DNA of 64,000 bases from Mangifera indica (GCF_011075055.1 NC_058145.1:15187894-15251893), one strand, 5' to 3'. Counted from the first letter of the stretch, positions 52,150 to 64,000 are shown. A program made the numbers and translations. The notes: generated from the sequence alone by a model not told the origin.

Positions 52150-53800
52150 GAAGGTGAGGTAACTGAAAGTCTTCCTTATAAAGCCGAGTATTAAGTTAGT
52201 TTGTTTTGCCCTGGCCGTTTCATTTAATTTTCTGCTCTCCCTGCCTTGGGTTTGGTGGCGAACCCGCCATCACATGCCTGTAATTGGTTGACTTATAGCC
52301 CCCCCTAACTTTTAACTTTGTATTTTTACAGCCCATTATTTCTGTGTTGGCGTTGACCCTTAGTTGAACCAAACGAGCTCCGGCTCAAAGCCTAGCTCAA
52401 TTAAATTCAACTTAACTTAAATTTATTTAGTTTGAACTTAAGTTAGAAGATTTATTTTATTTTTAAAGTTGAACTGAATTTAAGTTAGAAAGAGTTTAAT
52501 TCGATATGACTTACAAATCGAGTGAATGGTTCGATTTGATTTAACTTGGTTTGTAGCTTAATTTGAATTATGTTAAATAATTATTAAAAATACATCACTT
52601 TATTTATTATTAGATAAAATAAGTTACAAATTTAAACTATGAATCTTAGTCATAAATCTAAACTACGAATTCAAATTATAAACTCAAATTAAATTTGAGC
52701 TGAATCATTTCATTCAAGCTAAACTCTAACCATCTTTAATTTTGATTCAACGAATTTGGGTCAAACTTAAATTAAACAATTTTTTATTCAAATCAAACTT
52801 AAACTAAAAGATATTCAAACTTGAATAGTTTCATATCCACCTCTATTTATATCTATACTCTCTTTCGTAATTATAATTATTTAACTCATTAGATTCTTTT
52901 TTGAGTCAATCTATTTGCCTTCAAAAAACTTGTAAAAACATTTTTTGTTTCTTTTGAATTATATTATTGCTAAGAGCTCTTTCGGCTATAAACAGTCTAT
53001 TTATATATTTATCTCTAATCTTTGAACAAATAACCGTTCAAAGATAGATCAAGTATCAACTACAATTTTAAAGGGTGATTGTTAAGTTTCATAATTATAG
53101 GGGGTTTGTTGATATTGCAAAATAAATATTATGACTTCTTAAGGATCTCATTTGTAATTGTAAAAAGGTAGATGTCGATCACCGTTTAAGTCGAACAATT
53201 TATAACGTTCTATGATAATTTAAATAATAAAATATAATATTTAAATATAAGTTTAAGTTTCTTATAATAACATTTTAATATAAAACTATTGATCTATTTA
53301 TTTAATAGTTATAAAATCGATCACTAAATTTATAGTTTTACTTGCTCAGTGTAAATTTATAGAGCAGGGGGTTGCCACCCTTCTTTTTCGGTTTTTTGAG
53401 GGTTGAATTATCATTAGTTTAAATGGATGTCTTAGATTCAATGATGAAATGTAAATCTTAATTCCAATCTTAATTCCATTCCCCTGTACCTCATCAACTA
53501 AAACATGACTGATTAATATGTCATTGAAGTCTCAATATTATAAACATACAACCCTCAGCTTTGACAATAGGTGCCAATGCATATTACTCATCACCCACTT
53601 TATTTCCAAACTTTTCTTAACACACATTAAGGAATAAATCAGCTAGTTGCCTCACTCTTTGACACATCAGTTTATAATTTTGTCACACAACTCAGCTGCT
53701 CACATCCACACTGACAGGATTGGACCTTCAAGCTCCGAACAACCTGAATACAATGAGTTCAATACAAGATATTGAATGAGTTTGGTATATGGGTAGCTTA
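52150..53800. other. intergenic region between ALIS and sucrose synthase
   Basis: 52370-52860 is a degenerate repeat rich in TTGAACTTAAGTTAGA- and GAGCTC-type motifs, probably an old transposon remnant. The rest is AT-rich with no recognisable gene. Confidence 0.45.
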
Positions 53801-53930
53801 AGGAGTGATTCAAGCAAAGTAGAATTGAAGACTCAGGTAGACGGACAGATTTACCTGTTGAGTCGGGACTGCGAGCGTCTGGTGCTGCACAAAAAATTTA
53901 TGTACATTAGCTTGTGTGAAAATGGAAATA

Positions 53931-56900
53931 CTAAGCTGAAAACAGCATTGCAGTGAGTTTAGTATCATGCCTTTGGGAGGGTTGTGTTTTGGGTGCAGGT
54001 TTTGATGGTTGTTGACCCTCTTCAATTTGAATTGGCACATTCTTCACCTGCAAGATTTCATTAAAGAACAAGTAAATTCCAGGCCTCTTTTGCATTATAT
54101 CTGATTAGAAAACAAAAGAAAATAATAGATACCAGGCTTTTGAACTGCAGATTGTAAAACATTTCAATGTATCTCTGCTTAGCCTGTTTCTGCTCTTTGT
54201 TCAGGTTCCTCCAGAAGCTATATGTGCATCCCATATTCAATATCTTGTTTGCATAGATCTTCCAAGTGTAGCTACATTCAGAAGATACATATATATTATA
54301 CTAATTTTGTAATGCAATACCAAAACAATTGGTATCATCTGGTTTGTGTGCTTACCATTCATTTATGCGCTTTAAGCCCTCTGTCGAAAACTTATTCCAT
54401 AATCCAGTATCTACCCTGCACCTGTCAAAGAAATTTGCAATTTTGTTGCTTGATTCATCTCCATTATTAGGATCAATATGGAAGCCTGAGACCCCATCAA
54501 CTATAATTTCAGCTGGTCCGCCTTGATTGGTTGCGAAGGTGGGTAATCCGCAGTTCATTGCCTCAATGACAGTAAGACCAAATGCTTCATATAGAGCAGG
54601 CTGCACAAAAGCTCCTTTTGTATCAGCAATACAACGGTAGAGTTCGCCATTTCTGATCCTGTCACTTTGTGCTACTATCCATCTCATCTGTCCCTTAAGT
54701 TGGTATTTTTCCATCAATGAATGCATCTTTCTTATTTCAGCACTTTCTTCTCTATCTTTTGATTTGGAAGGGTCAAAGAAGGCCCCAACTATAACAAGAT
54801 TTACCAATTCCCTCAGCTTCTTGTTCTTTCCATACCATTCAGTTAGTCCTGTCAGGTTCTTCACAACATCAAGCCTTGCCATTGAGAAGATTATTGGTTT
54901 CTTCCGGTCTGCCAGATATCCACTGGTTTGAAATAAATTAAAACAAGATGTTAGACAGACTTAAAATAACAGTTACAATTTCATAAGTTAATTATTTGTG
55001 ACTAACACTTACATGTGTTCATCATTTTCTTCTTTACTATACAGCAATGCTTCAATTTCAGGATGATATTTTGTGAGTCGTCTTTGTTTCTCGCTGTAAG
55101 GGAAATAGACCGATTGATCAGCTCCAGGAGCAGCAATGTTGAATTTTGGATCAAAAACATTGATGCCCTTGACAACTCTGCAAAGCCCTGGGAGAGTAAA
55201 CGCATCATGGCTCTCATACTGTCCTGGTCTTTCTTTGCTGAAAACAACAAAAAACCAATAATTTTCAGTCAAAAGTATTCTCAACAGAGTAATTTGTTGA
55301 AGTATAAATAAAATGACAGATCTTCCTAACCTTCCTGCAATCTCCTGGTATGTGCTGGCTACGACAAAATCCGTCGCATTCATAGCTATTGTATCAGCAA
55401 TGAATTGGCATGAGAAATGATACTTTGGGTCTAATTCCTTCCACTTGACATCTGAATCCTCATATTTAGTCTTCTCTAGAGCATGTGCTATAGTTGCCTT
55501 TTTTCCATAAAAAAATACTAGTTAAATGTTAAACTACTAAAGGTCACAGAAGATACATTTTCTTTAAACCTTTATTAAGAACTAGTAAATAAAACCGACC
55601 TGAGTTACTCCAAGTTTACTAGCCATGAGAGATGCAACTAAATTTCCATCAGTGTAGTTTCCAATGACTAGATCTGGTTTTACATCGAGGATTTCTAGTA
55701 TCTTGGTTGTAGCATCCTGATGAATTAAAATATACAGAGCAATTGGTACTGATATTTGAATATGAATAATCTCTAGCTCATTTGGCAAGGAAAGAAAAGT
55801 ATACATACTAGAGAGAACCTCTCAAGATAGGGATAAATGTCGAAACGTGAAACCCATTGATGGAGGACTCCTCTTTGTGTCTTAAATGGCACCCGAAGGA
55901 TGTTAGAATATTTTGTACCATCAATGGCTTCGATTTCCTGATTGCATTTGGTTCCTTTAGCATCAGGAATGAGCCGAGTAACCTGTTTTAGTTAAACAAC
56001 ACAATTATCCAATTATTAATACCAAAACTCACCCATATTATATGCATTGTTTGGAAATTAGCATATGATGAAATTACTCACAACAAGAATTTGAGGCTTC
56101 ACATTAAGTCCTTGGCGCTTAATTCTGAGGAGCATTTCCTCTTCCAGAGCTCTCACTTGATCCAAAATGTAAACTACCTGTTTGGATTCATAGCTAGCAA
56201 TTATGTCATAATCTTTCTTGCTGATTAAACATTGCCAAATGATCTGAAAGTCATACCTGCCCGCCAGTGTCCGGCAAGCCAAGGACAGCAGATTGGCCAA
56301 AGTAGCCATGAGGAGAGAAAATTACAACATTGAACATTATTGGAAGCCTGCTGAGAAGCTTCTCCATGTTCAATGGATCCGGCGCTTGAAGTACTTCCGA
56401 AAGTGACCCCATCGTCTCCTTTACTCTCTCTGCAGTATCACCCCATCCCTTCTCAAATCCCCACTCCTTAAACCTGTCAAACAAATTGGCATCACATGTT
56501 CTCTCAGCTCATATTGTTTAAAAAGAAACTTTTCTTTTAGTTTTGCAATAGTTTGTATATGAAAAACATTTCACCTCAACTCAAAATTTTGATATGGGGT
56601 GTCTTTGGAAAGTCCCGAGAGGAAAACATCCGCAATTATTAATGCGGTCTGGAGCCTTTCAGCTGTGCTGAGGTTTTCATTTATCATAAGTTTCTGCAAA
56701 GAAAGAAAATGAAGATTTAGTATGATTAAAATTATGTTGTTTGCTTTTGTATGAATAAATTTCTATTTCGTCATACTTCTCCTTGATGTTCCAGTGAGAG
56801 TAAGTAATCAACAAGGGGCTGTGCATTCTCCAGGCGACCGCTCAGTTTTGCAGTCATGAACTTGGAAACAAAATGAATCCCATTTCCAATTGAAGAAGAC

Positions 56901-58175
56901 ATTGTTAAGTGTGGTGCAGAGAAATCATATGCCCCGAAGTCCACTTCCAATGCATTTTCATCTTTCGCCCTGCATTAATGTTCATAACCAGTCCAGCTAA
57001 AAAAAACAAAACTCGAAGCTACCTCAGGCTGAGGTAGCTTCGATAAAAATTTCAACGGTTTGCAAAAAATTTCATTTCTTAGAAAGTCCCCGGGCTCCAA
57101 AGCTTAAAAGAAATATTAAAACGTATTTTCTAAAAACTTTGGGAGAATGTATAGATATAAAAAAATATGGGAGTTTTTATAAATATCAAATTTTTTTAAA
57201 AAACATAACTTGTATTTCTTTAAAAAGTACAATAATGAAATAAATAGTATATATCAATTGACAATAAAATAAAAATGTATATCAAATTTAACGAATTTAA
57301 CTTTTTTAGTTTTTATTAAAAGTTTAAAAAGTTAGAAACGGAGATAAGATGAATTTTAGGATACGGAAGAAGAGAGAAAGTTAAAATGTTAGAAAAGAGA
57401 AAAGATGAAATTAGAGTTAAGATTCCAAGTTATGAAAAAGAATGAAATATGAAATCAATTTTTAATAAATTAAAAAATAAAAAAAGAAATTCAAAACATG
57501 TTTTAGATTTTTTTATATTTTTAAAATGTTCTAAAATGTTTTGTAATAGTTACTAAATAAAGTAGAATATTCTTTTTTTTTTTTTCAAAAAGCATTTTAC
57601 TAATTGAACCCACAAAAAATAAAGACAAACAATGAAAACATGACTTGGACATACCAGTTTTCATCAACAACCATTTCCTTGAATTTCAAATATTCGGTGG
57701 CAGTGATGCTCTCAACAGAGAGATCATCAGAGTTCACCTTGGCGAATTCCCAGATTCCAGGATTCGGTCTAAGGGCAAACGCTACATGTGGAGGGATAAC
57801 AATGGCGTCCTGCAAAATCACAGGCAAATAATTAAACCTCTAGTATAAAAGCGCTTAATTACATAAATGGCTACACACTTCATCAGGTGATCGAGTCCTT
57901 GATTTAATATTACATCAGAAGTGTATACGAAACTAGTAATAAACATAAACCTGAGTAGAACTGAAGATGTAGCCGAGTGTGCCCTCCAGGACCTGGCTTC
58001 TTTCAGCCTTGTCTTGAATCACCACATTGATTTCATCCATTAATTGGTGACGTTTCATTATTCTTTTACCCTTCTCAACACACCTGCTAAAGCACCTCCT
58101 CATGTGGTACCGGCTCTGCTTCAGCGCCTCAGGCATGCCATCCGCCATTGAATCAGCTCGCTTAATGCTGCCCAT
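53931..58175 (-). CDS. SUS: sucrose synthase (SUS5/6/7 clade)
   Basis: The enzyme reversibly cleaves sucrose with UDP to UDP-glucose and fructose; it is cytosolic or associated with cell wall and phloem. Thirteen exons (57951-58175, 57655-57809, 56777-56969, 56575-56693, 56257-56473, 56082-56177, 55809-55982, 55600-55716, 55331-55497, 55013-55237, 54356-54922, 54133-54271, 53931-54047) encode 836 residues. The N-terminal sucrose-synthase domain starts with a KRADS phosphosite-like motif. The GT-B domain has [10 protein letters not shown] and [17 protein letters not shown], then [17 protein letters not shown] (R579, K584) and the E-x7-E motif E675/E683 in [20 protein letters not shown]-terminal extension ([20 protein letters not shown]) and the N-terminus fit the SUS5/6/7 type of phloem isoforms; the clade call rests on memory. 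No break was found. Confidence 0.95.
57013..57043. repeat. perfect 15-bp inverted repeat in SUS intron 2
   Basis: The left arm TCGAAGCTACCTCAG and the right arm CTGAGGTAGCTTCGA are exact reverse complements with a single-base loop (G). It may be an internal or terminal piece of a transposon; its role is unknown. Confidence 0.85.
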
Positions 58176-58258
58176 TTTTCACCAGAAAGTTTTGAGTGTT
58201 ATTTTTTAACTTATCAATGACCAATGAATTGGTTTTGCAAGGCAATGGATGGCTTGTG

Positions 58259-58267
58259 TATATATAG
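58259..58267 (-). promoter_or_regulatory. SUS: TATA box of the sucrose synthase gene
   Basis: The complement reads CTATATATA, about 85-92 bp upstream of the SUS start codon, so transcription would start near 58230. The position and sequence fit a core promoter. Confidence 0.6.
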
Positions 58268-58269
58268 AG

Positions 58270-60199
58270 GAATGGTTTTCACGAGGAAATTCAACGCATG
58301 GGAGAATCAAATTGGTTGCCTATGTGTTAAGGATGGGCCCGTAGAGGATGCATGAGAAGGAGAAAGAACATTCATTAAAGTGAATAACGCAAAGAATTTT
58401 GTATAAGGATGAGGAGATTCCTGAAGTATGCATAAAAAGAAAGGCGACTGATATTCTTTTCTTTCCGTGACCGTAAGAAAGAAATCAGAGAAGCCAAAGT
58501 TGACATCCTTACGGAACTTTCTTTAGTTGTGCCATTGTACCTCTGTGCCTTTTTAATAAAAACTTGAGGTATCCCTTTCTATAATATGCGATACTTTGGG
58601 AAAATTTTTGTCAAGTATAATGCAGAGTGTTGTTGAACATAGGAGAATTAATACAAATGCAAAAAGAAGGCCAAAAGACTTGTTCCCACCTTAGGTATAG
58701 TGAAATCTGAAGTTATGACCTTCGATTTTTTAAAATTTAAATACACACCGATAAGGTAATTTTTATTAAAAATTTTAATTAAAGTTATAAATAAAATTAT
58801 TATTTAATCAAAAAAATTTTAAAAATTAAACTTTTCTCACATTTTTACCTTTCTAAATTTAAAAATCTCATAATTTTCTCTCAAACTTTCCTTTAAAATT
58901 TGAAAAGTGACAATTTTTTCCTCAAGGTTTTTTCTTCGGCGAGAATTCAAACAATTTTTGTCTAGACATCATCGTCCAAAAGAAAATCGTTTGGATTTCT
59001 GTCGATCAGTGGTTAAAGAGAGGCCGAGAGGGAGAGATAAGATGGGAGGGAGGGTGACGGATTCTTGTTGGAGAAAAGAGAAAAAAACCCTATAAGAGAA
59101 ATTATCATTTTTCAAATTTTAGATAAGAAAAAATTGAGTTTTTAAACCTGAGGAAAAAAAATGATAAAATTTTAATTGTTTGAAATTTTTTAATAAAAAA
59201 TGGTTTTACCTCTAACCCTAACTATGATTTTTAACATAAATTATTTCATAAGTAAGCATATGAGTTTTTAAAAGTTGGAGGGTATAACTTTAAAATTTCA
59301 CTATACCTTAAAATAAGTCTTTCGGCCCAAAAAAAATTTAAAAACTAAAAGGCCAAAATAAATTTCAATGGGATCACCAACTCTACTCAATAACAGTGGG
59401 CTATAGGGCTGGTTCGAACAGAGTTTATTTAAGCTCTATTTGAACGAGTTTAAAATAAGTCAATCCCAAATGAGTTCAAACTCAAGTTGCTCGTTAAACT
59501 CGTAAATTAAAAAATTTTGATATAAAACGATGTTGTTTTGATTAATATGTATTAAAATGACGTCATTTTAACAATAAATCAATTAAAGTTTAAGCTCAAG
59601 CTTATTTGCAGCAAGCTCAATTAACCTAAGTTCAAGCTCAAGCTCAATTATTGCAAATCAACTTAGCTCAATTCGAATCCAATCCTAGGTGGGTGCATAT
59701 AAAATTTCCTCAAAATTTTGGAAAGACAAAACTTTTATCTATACTTTATGACCAAGCAGATTTTGGCATCGTACGTTAGTGTGAAGGATCAAACAATGAC
59801 AAAAACAAAAATTGAGAGACGTGGCTGATTTACAATAGAATTGTTGCTAAAAGATTAGCATAGCATATTTCGACTCTCACAAATACCAATTGATTTCCCT
59901 TTCATATTGGAACTAGTTGATGGTTTCAGTTGAGAGTTTACAATAATTTTAAATTGATAGTAGCGAAATATTACAATTACTAAACAAAACTTTTTTTTTG
60001 TAAGTGAAAAAATATATTAACACAAAAAGAAAGCAACGAGCCTAAAAGGGATGTTTGGGAGCAACCTAAACTCATTATTTCCAAAAGGAAAGATAGCAGA
60101 AAAAAAAATTAAGGCATATTTGATCCAACTATACAAAAAACTAATATGTGTTATCTCTTTTTTAAGATTTATCAAAGTTCTTACGATAATAGAGTTCAA
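58270..60199. other. intergenic region upstream of SUS
   Basis: It holds the Mutator-like element at 58669-59327 and a degenerate repeat at 59400-59700 with AAGCTCAAGCTCA-type motifs and AACGATGTTGTTTT / AAAATGACGTCATTTT half-palindromes. No gene was recognised. Confidence 0.5.
58669..59327. mobile_element. Mutator-like non-autonomous element, about 659 bp
   Basis: The left end GGCCAAAAGACTTGTTCCCA and the complement of the right end GGCCGAAAGACTTATTTTAA are related, and homology continues (AGGTATAGTGAAAT on both). Flanks are CAAAAAGAA (58660-58668) and CAAAAAAAA (59328-59336), 8 of 9 matching. The ends resemble those of the element at 35521. No transposase is visible. The interior (58920-59090) is a GC-richer gene-like stretch. 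Confidence 0.65.
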
Positions 60200-60770
60200 A
60201 TAAGTGGCGCACACCAACACTATAATCAACAATATAATCAACAAGTTTTAAACTAACTAGTGCAGGCCATCCTAATGAGCTTCCACTGTACAGTGAATAT
60301 GCAAGAAACAAAAAATAAAGCCTACAAACTGACAGCAAAAGGCATAACAGGCAGGATGGCTTAGACGCCTCTGGATCTTGGGAAACAAATTCAGCAGGCT
60401 GCCTGCAACAACTAGGCATTTCCTTCCTGTAGAAAGCCATTGGAGAGGAGCTGGACCAGAAGGAAACAACACTGACCATGCAGCAAAGATGTAGCTGGAG
60501 GAGGCGAAATAAAGGCATACATCTGGGCATCTTAGTAAGCTGACCAAATGGCTACCTGGAGACAACTGAAACAACCTAGAAATTTCTGAAACAATGCTTC
60601 GGCTGGGCTGAGCATAGCAAGAGTAGATCCTAGGTTGCCCAACAATAACCTGGTCTGCGCTTAACAAGACTATGTGAGTAACAAGACTTTGCTTAACATA
60701 GCCTCTTAATCTTAAACATAGCCCGCTTCGTTTCTGCAAAGCTCTACATCTAACAAGACTCTGCTTAACA
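60200..60770 (-). repeat. 3' LTR of a decayed copia element
   Basis: In the complement the sequence TGTTAAGCAG begins at 60770, right after the purine tract TATGAGGGAA (60771-60780), the usual LTR/PPT junction. It follows the RNase H relic on the same strand. The region is GC-richer than its surroundings and gives open frames up to 155 codons that have no family match. The far end (about 60200) is a guess. Confidence 0.6.
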
Positions 60771-60949
60771 TTCCCTCATAAAAATAGCTCTTTTCATCTC
60801 TTCCATCTACAACTTATTATTTCATCTTGACATCCCCTATGAAACATAGCTCATCTCTTCAATCTGTTGATTTTTTCTTCTTAACATTAGCACCTTTAAG
60901 GTTGTTTGCATGATTAAGAAGATGAATTTTGAGCACTAGATTTGGGATC

Positions 60950-61560
60950 AAGGCAAGCATCTACGGTACAGACATGAAGATTGCTTTTGAGAATGTCAAA
61001 ACGAGATGTAAACAGGGCTTTAGTTAGTATATCAACCTTTTAGAATTCGATAAGCACATATTGAATTCTAACTTGATCCCTAATATATTGTGCATCAATT
61101 TCAATATGTTTAGTGTGAGAATGAAAAATAGACTCTAAGGCTAATACATAAACATTTTGGTTACCATACTAGATGATTGGTGGTGAAAAGAATGTTAAGC
61201 CAAGTTTATAGAGGAAACTTTTTTATTTGGGCAATCTTTGGAGCAGTGTAAATGAGGGCTCGATATTTTGCTTATTCGAACCCCATCGAACCAAATTAGA
61301 ACCAAGGAAGAGGTAATACCATATAGTAAATCGAATATACTAAAGGCTACTGGCCCAATCAGTATCAAAAAAACATTCCAGTTGTAGAACTGAATTAGCT
61401 TGGAAAAATCACTCAAAGTTCATGGAGCCTTTGATGTACCTTAAGACTCATTTATTTGCTTGTCACTGTAATTGAGTTGGTTGCCAAAGTAAGCAATGTT
61501 AGGTCTAGTAAGAGATAGTGAAGAACTCCAATGACACTTCTATTCAGGGAAGGATGTTCC
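60950..61560 (-). pseudogene. copia RNase H fragment
   Basis: Minus-strand translation in mixed frames gives copia RNase H landmarks: DTDWAS (about 61345), FLGSNLVRWGSNKQ (about 61300), SIFHSHTKHIEIDAQYIRDQ (about 61110) and VDILTKAL (about 61030). Several stops interrupt it. The upstream part of pol is not recognisable to the right of 61560. Confidence 0.75.
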
Positions 61561-62324
61561 TATTTCTCTCTATCATTCGGGTAATTTCATGCCTTTTATT
61601 GAATTTATTTAAGCATAATATGTATGTGGGTTATAGAAAATTATATTTAAGCCAAATTAAAAAAGAATGGCTAAATGGTTATTCTAGAGGTTGAAATATA
61701 GAAAATTCTAACTGTTTTTTATTTTCACAACAACCCGTGATTTACGGAGGAGATCAAAGTCAAGGAGTTGATTTTACATTGAATAAAAGTCATAGATGGA
61801 ACTTATATTATAGACTAAAGAGTGATTGTTCTATATTACAAATAATGAAAAATACTTGAAGATATAAAAACGGTTGTTTTAAAGTCTAAAATGTTTATTT
61901 TAAAACTAAGTGAGAGAACAATCGTTTCATTATAATGATCAATTGTTCCACAATAAAGTAAATGAATGATTGTTTAAAAGGTTCAAGAACACCCCCTCCA
62001 AGATGTTGTTTCATTAGTTTAAAAGGATGTTAAGAGTACAAAAGAATGTCAAATTTAATACATGAAGGAGGGGAACGTGTCATGACTAAGATTTACAAGA
62101 GATTAGAGTGCAAAAGTTCAATAGAGGGTGAAAATGTCATTTTATTGGAGTTCAGGTGGCAATTTTTACTTGGCCATAAATAATTTTTATTTATTCATTC
62201 AAAGGAAAATTATAGGAGCGGAGGGAGTCAGTGAGGGATGCAGATTGCTTTGTTTAAATAGATTATGATATTGGCTCAAAGAAGCACAAAGGAAAGTTCG
62301 AAGAATTCAAATCAAATCAAGAAA
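61561..62324. other. non-coding region before the proteasome fragment
   Basis: AT-rich, with no gene recognised. It may include the eroded 5' part of the copia relic. Confidence 0.4.
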
Positions 62325-62669
62325 ATGAGCAGCATTGTCACTCCACTCTCTTCCGATGATCGCGTTTTCCAGATCGAGAACTCCGCCAAAGCCGTCGGGT
62401 ACTCGCCTCGAATCACTTACTAACCTTCGATTTTCCTTCCCTTTTTCTTTTAATCTCTTTTTTATTTCAAAATTCCATTTCTTTTGTAGGACTGTCACCG
62501 GAGTTAAATATAAAGATGGAAATGTTTCGGTAAATTTTAATATATTCTTCTTCATTGTTATTGTACTATTTAAAAATTAGAATTTGATGGTGATTTTGTT
62601 TTGGGGTTTTAGGGGGCGTCGAAGAGTTCTAATAAAAGAAGCCGTTCTGTTCATCGTCATTCCGGCATG
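62325..62669 (+). pseudogene. 5' fragment of a proteasome subunit alpha-3 (PAG1-like) gene
   Basis: Three short exons (62325-62398, 62490-62529, 62613-62669) with good GT-AG junctions encode 57 residues: MSSIVTPLSSDDRVFQIENS, AKAVGTVTGVKYKDGNV, then SVHRHSGM. This resembles the N-terminal part of 20S proteasome subunit alpha-3 (RVFQIE, AKAV, SVHRHSGMA), but several N-terminal segments are missing in frame. No later exon (AVAGLAADGR-type and beyond) was found before another gene starts at 63791. It is probably a truncated duplicate. A very long intron cannot be excluded. Confidence 0.65.
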
Positions 62670-63790
62670 GTACCCTTTCTTACTTGGCTTGTTTTGATCT
62701 TTTGTTCACTGATATTTTTACTTGTAATTTCCATGTTTTCAATGACTTCTTTTAAGCTTCATATGTATCTTTCTGGATTGCGAAAGAGACGTAGAATTAA
62801 GATGTTAGAGATTTACAGATAATCTGGATTAAGATCCATCTATTAGAAGGTTATAGTAATTTGAAAATTGATGATTGTATAAAGGTATGCTTCTTATGTG
62901 TGGTAGAGATATTGAAAGGCTGTCTTAGAATGAAGGAGTTTCTCTTGAAAGAAGGGCCATGATACCTGAAGATTTTAAACAAACGTGTAATGTTAGGACT
63001 TTTCATGGAATTTTTTTATGAGAATCCTTGCAAAACAGAATTCATTTGGTTTTTAATACACCTTTCAACTGATAATCTTCTTCTCTTTGAGAAATTGTTA
63101 ATCTCTAATCTCTCTCATACCATAGCAATTAAGTACATTGGTATGTGTATATGTATAACAATAGTTTTATCTTACATATACCTTGAATATCAAAAAACTG
63201 GAAAATTAAGTAAAGAAAGTAACATTGCATAAATTTTTAAAATTTAATAATTCTACCTTAAAAGTTATCCATTTAAATTATTTTAATCTTTTTCATTTTT
63301 GTACTCTTAGTTGATTTGATCTTTTTAATTTTTTTGTACAATTAAGTAGAACAATAACCTCGCTCTCACTCAAAATTATTTTGATAGTATCAAATAAATA
63401 ATAATAATAATAATAATAGTAAATAAATAAATGAAATATATTTAAAGTAGGATAGTATATTTGAATTAATTATGATAGATATTTAATTTGATTAGGATAT
63501 ATTTGATTTAATTAGGATAAGATGATATTTGGATTTGAAATTTAAAATGTTAGAACTATAAATATGAATGATTGGATTGAGAAGAGGGGAGGAGATTATT
63601 GATATTTGGGTAATTTGGGCAGCTTTGGCTGATTGGGAGGGGAAATGCACCTCTATGGTGTTGGCAACAACACTATTTTATTTTAATATTAATAATATAT
63701 GTACTATATCATATTTATTAATTAGTACATTGTTGGTGATTTGATTAATCATGTAGTTAAGATTTTTAAATTATTTTTATCTATGAGCAG
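62670..63790. other. non-coding region
   Basis: AT-rich, with an AAT [14 protein letters not shown] at 63398-63418. The AG at 63789-63790 directly before the PGAP3-type start looks like an acceptor, so the last part may be a 5'-UTR intron of that gene. Confidence 0.5.
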
Positions 63791-63885
63791 ATGGTTAATC
63801 GATATTGGATTACCTTGTACCTTGTGCTTTCATATCTTTTTAAAGTTTTGGATGCCAGTGCTGGTGATGCTGATCCTCTTTACAG
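63791..63885 (+). CDS. PGAP3: first coding exon of PGAP3/Per1-like protein (window-truncated gene)
   Basis: PGAP3 remodels GPI anchors by removing a fatty acid in the Golgi or ER. The exon encodes MVNRYWITLYLVLSYLFKVL and then DASAGDADPLYR, which has the hydrophobic signal segment and the conserved start of the mature protein seen in plant Per1-like proteins. It ends at a GT donor (63886). The rest lies outside the window. The ATG is preceded by AG, consistent with a 5'-UTR intron. Only 31 codons are visible, so the call is by family recollection. Confidence 0.75.
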
Positions 63886-64000
63886 GTATAACTTTAATTT
63901 TGTTAATACATGGTTTATTATAGTGTTTCTTTATCTAATGTTCCTATTTCATGAAAAATGTAATCTTCTTTATATGCTTTGGACTTTAACAAGCATATTC

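Noticed and set aside
57029..57043. TGAGGTAG in the SUS intron hairpin resembles the let-7 seed
   Set aside because: let-7 is an animal miRNA; the match is short and the palindrome explains it.
60162..60739. 122- and 155-codon minus-strand frames
   Set aside because: They lie within the region interpreted as a copia LTR and match no family I know.

Overview
The window is nuclear DNA from a flowering plant, most likely a eudicot. Genes have many short exons with GT-AG introns in AT-rich DNA. The gene set is plant-type: calmodulin-regulated glutamate decarboxylase, sucrose synthase, a NAC factor, a P4-ATPase beta subunit. LTR retrotransposons, Mutator-like elements and MITEs fill the spaces. 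I cannot name the species. Exon structures were derived by hand from splice sites, reading frame and family knowledge; every complete model closes in frame.

Layout. 1-5843: a Ty1/copia element on the minus strand, cut by the window edge. Its pol is intact in frame but carries five premature stops, and its gag position holds about 26 degenerate palindromic repeats. 7611-10966 (-): glutamate decarboxylase, seven exons. 12101-12851: a Mutator-like element. 14608-21512 (-): PRP38B-type splicing factor. 24863-26076 (+): small TPX2-domain microtubule protein. 26790-29571 (-): COX11. 31031-31920 (+): decayed copia pol. 32088-34990 (-): microsomal glutathione S-transferase 3. 35521-36334: a foldback Mutator-like element with a perfect 9-bp target duplication. 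39116-43119 (+): NAC factor with C-terminal membrane segments. 43400-44150 (-): copia gag and LTR relic. 44777-48332 (+): secreted protein resembling bacterial periplasmic binding proteins, with a 14-nt microexon. 48691-52019 (-): ALIS/CDC50. 53931-58175 (-): SUS5/6/7-type sucrose synthase. 58669-59327: a third Mutator-like element. 60200-61560 (-): copia RNase H and LTR relic. 62325-62669 (+): 5' fragment of a proteasome alpha-3 gene. 63791-end (+): first exon of a PGAP3/Per1-like gene.

The genes do not form a pathway; this is an ordinary gene-rich euchromatic stretch. They cover GABA synthesis, splicing, microtubules, cytochrome oxidase assembly, membrane thiol chemistry, transcription, lipid flipping, sucrose cleavage and GPI-anchor remodelling. 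The less routine content is in the repeats (palindromic array in the gag position, hairpin-forming Mutator-like family) and in small gene-structure features (microexon, tandem acceptor, truncated proteasome copy).
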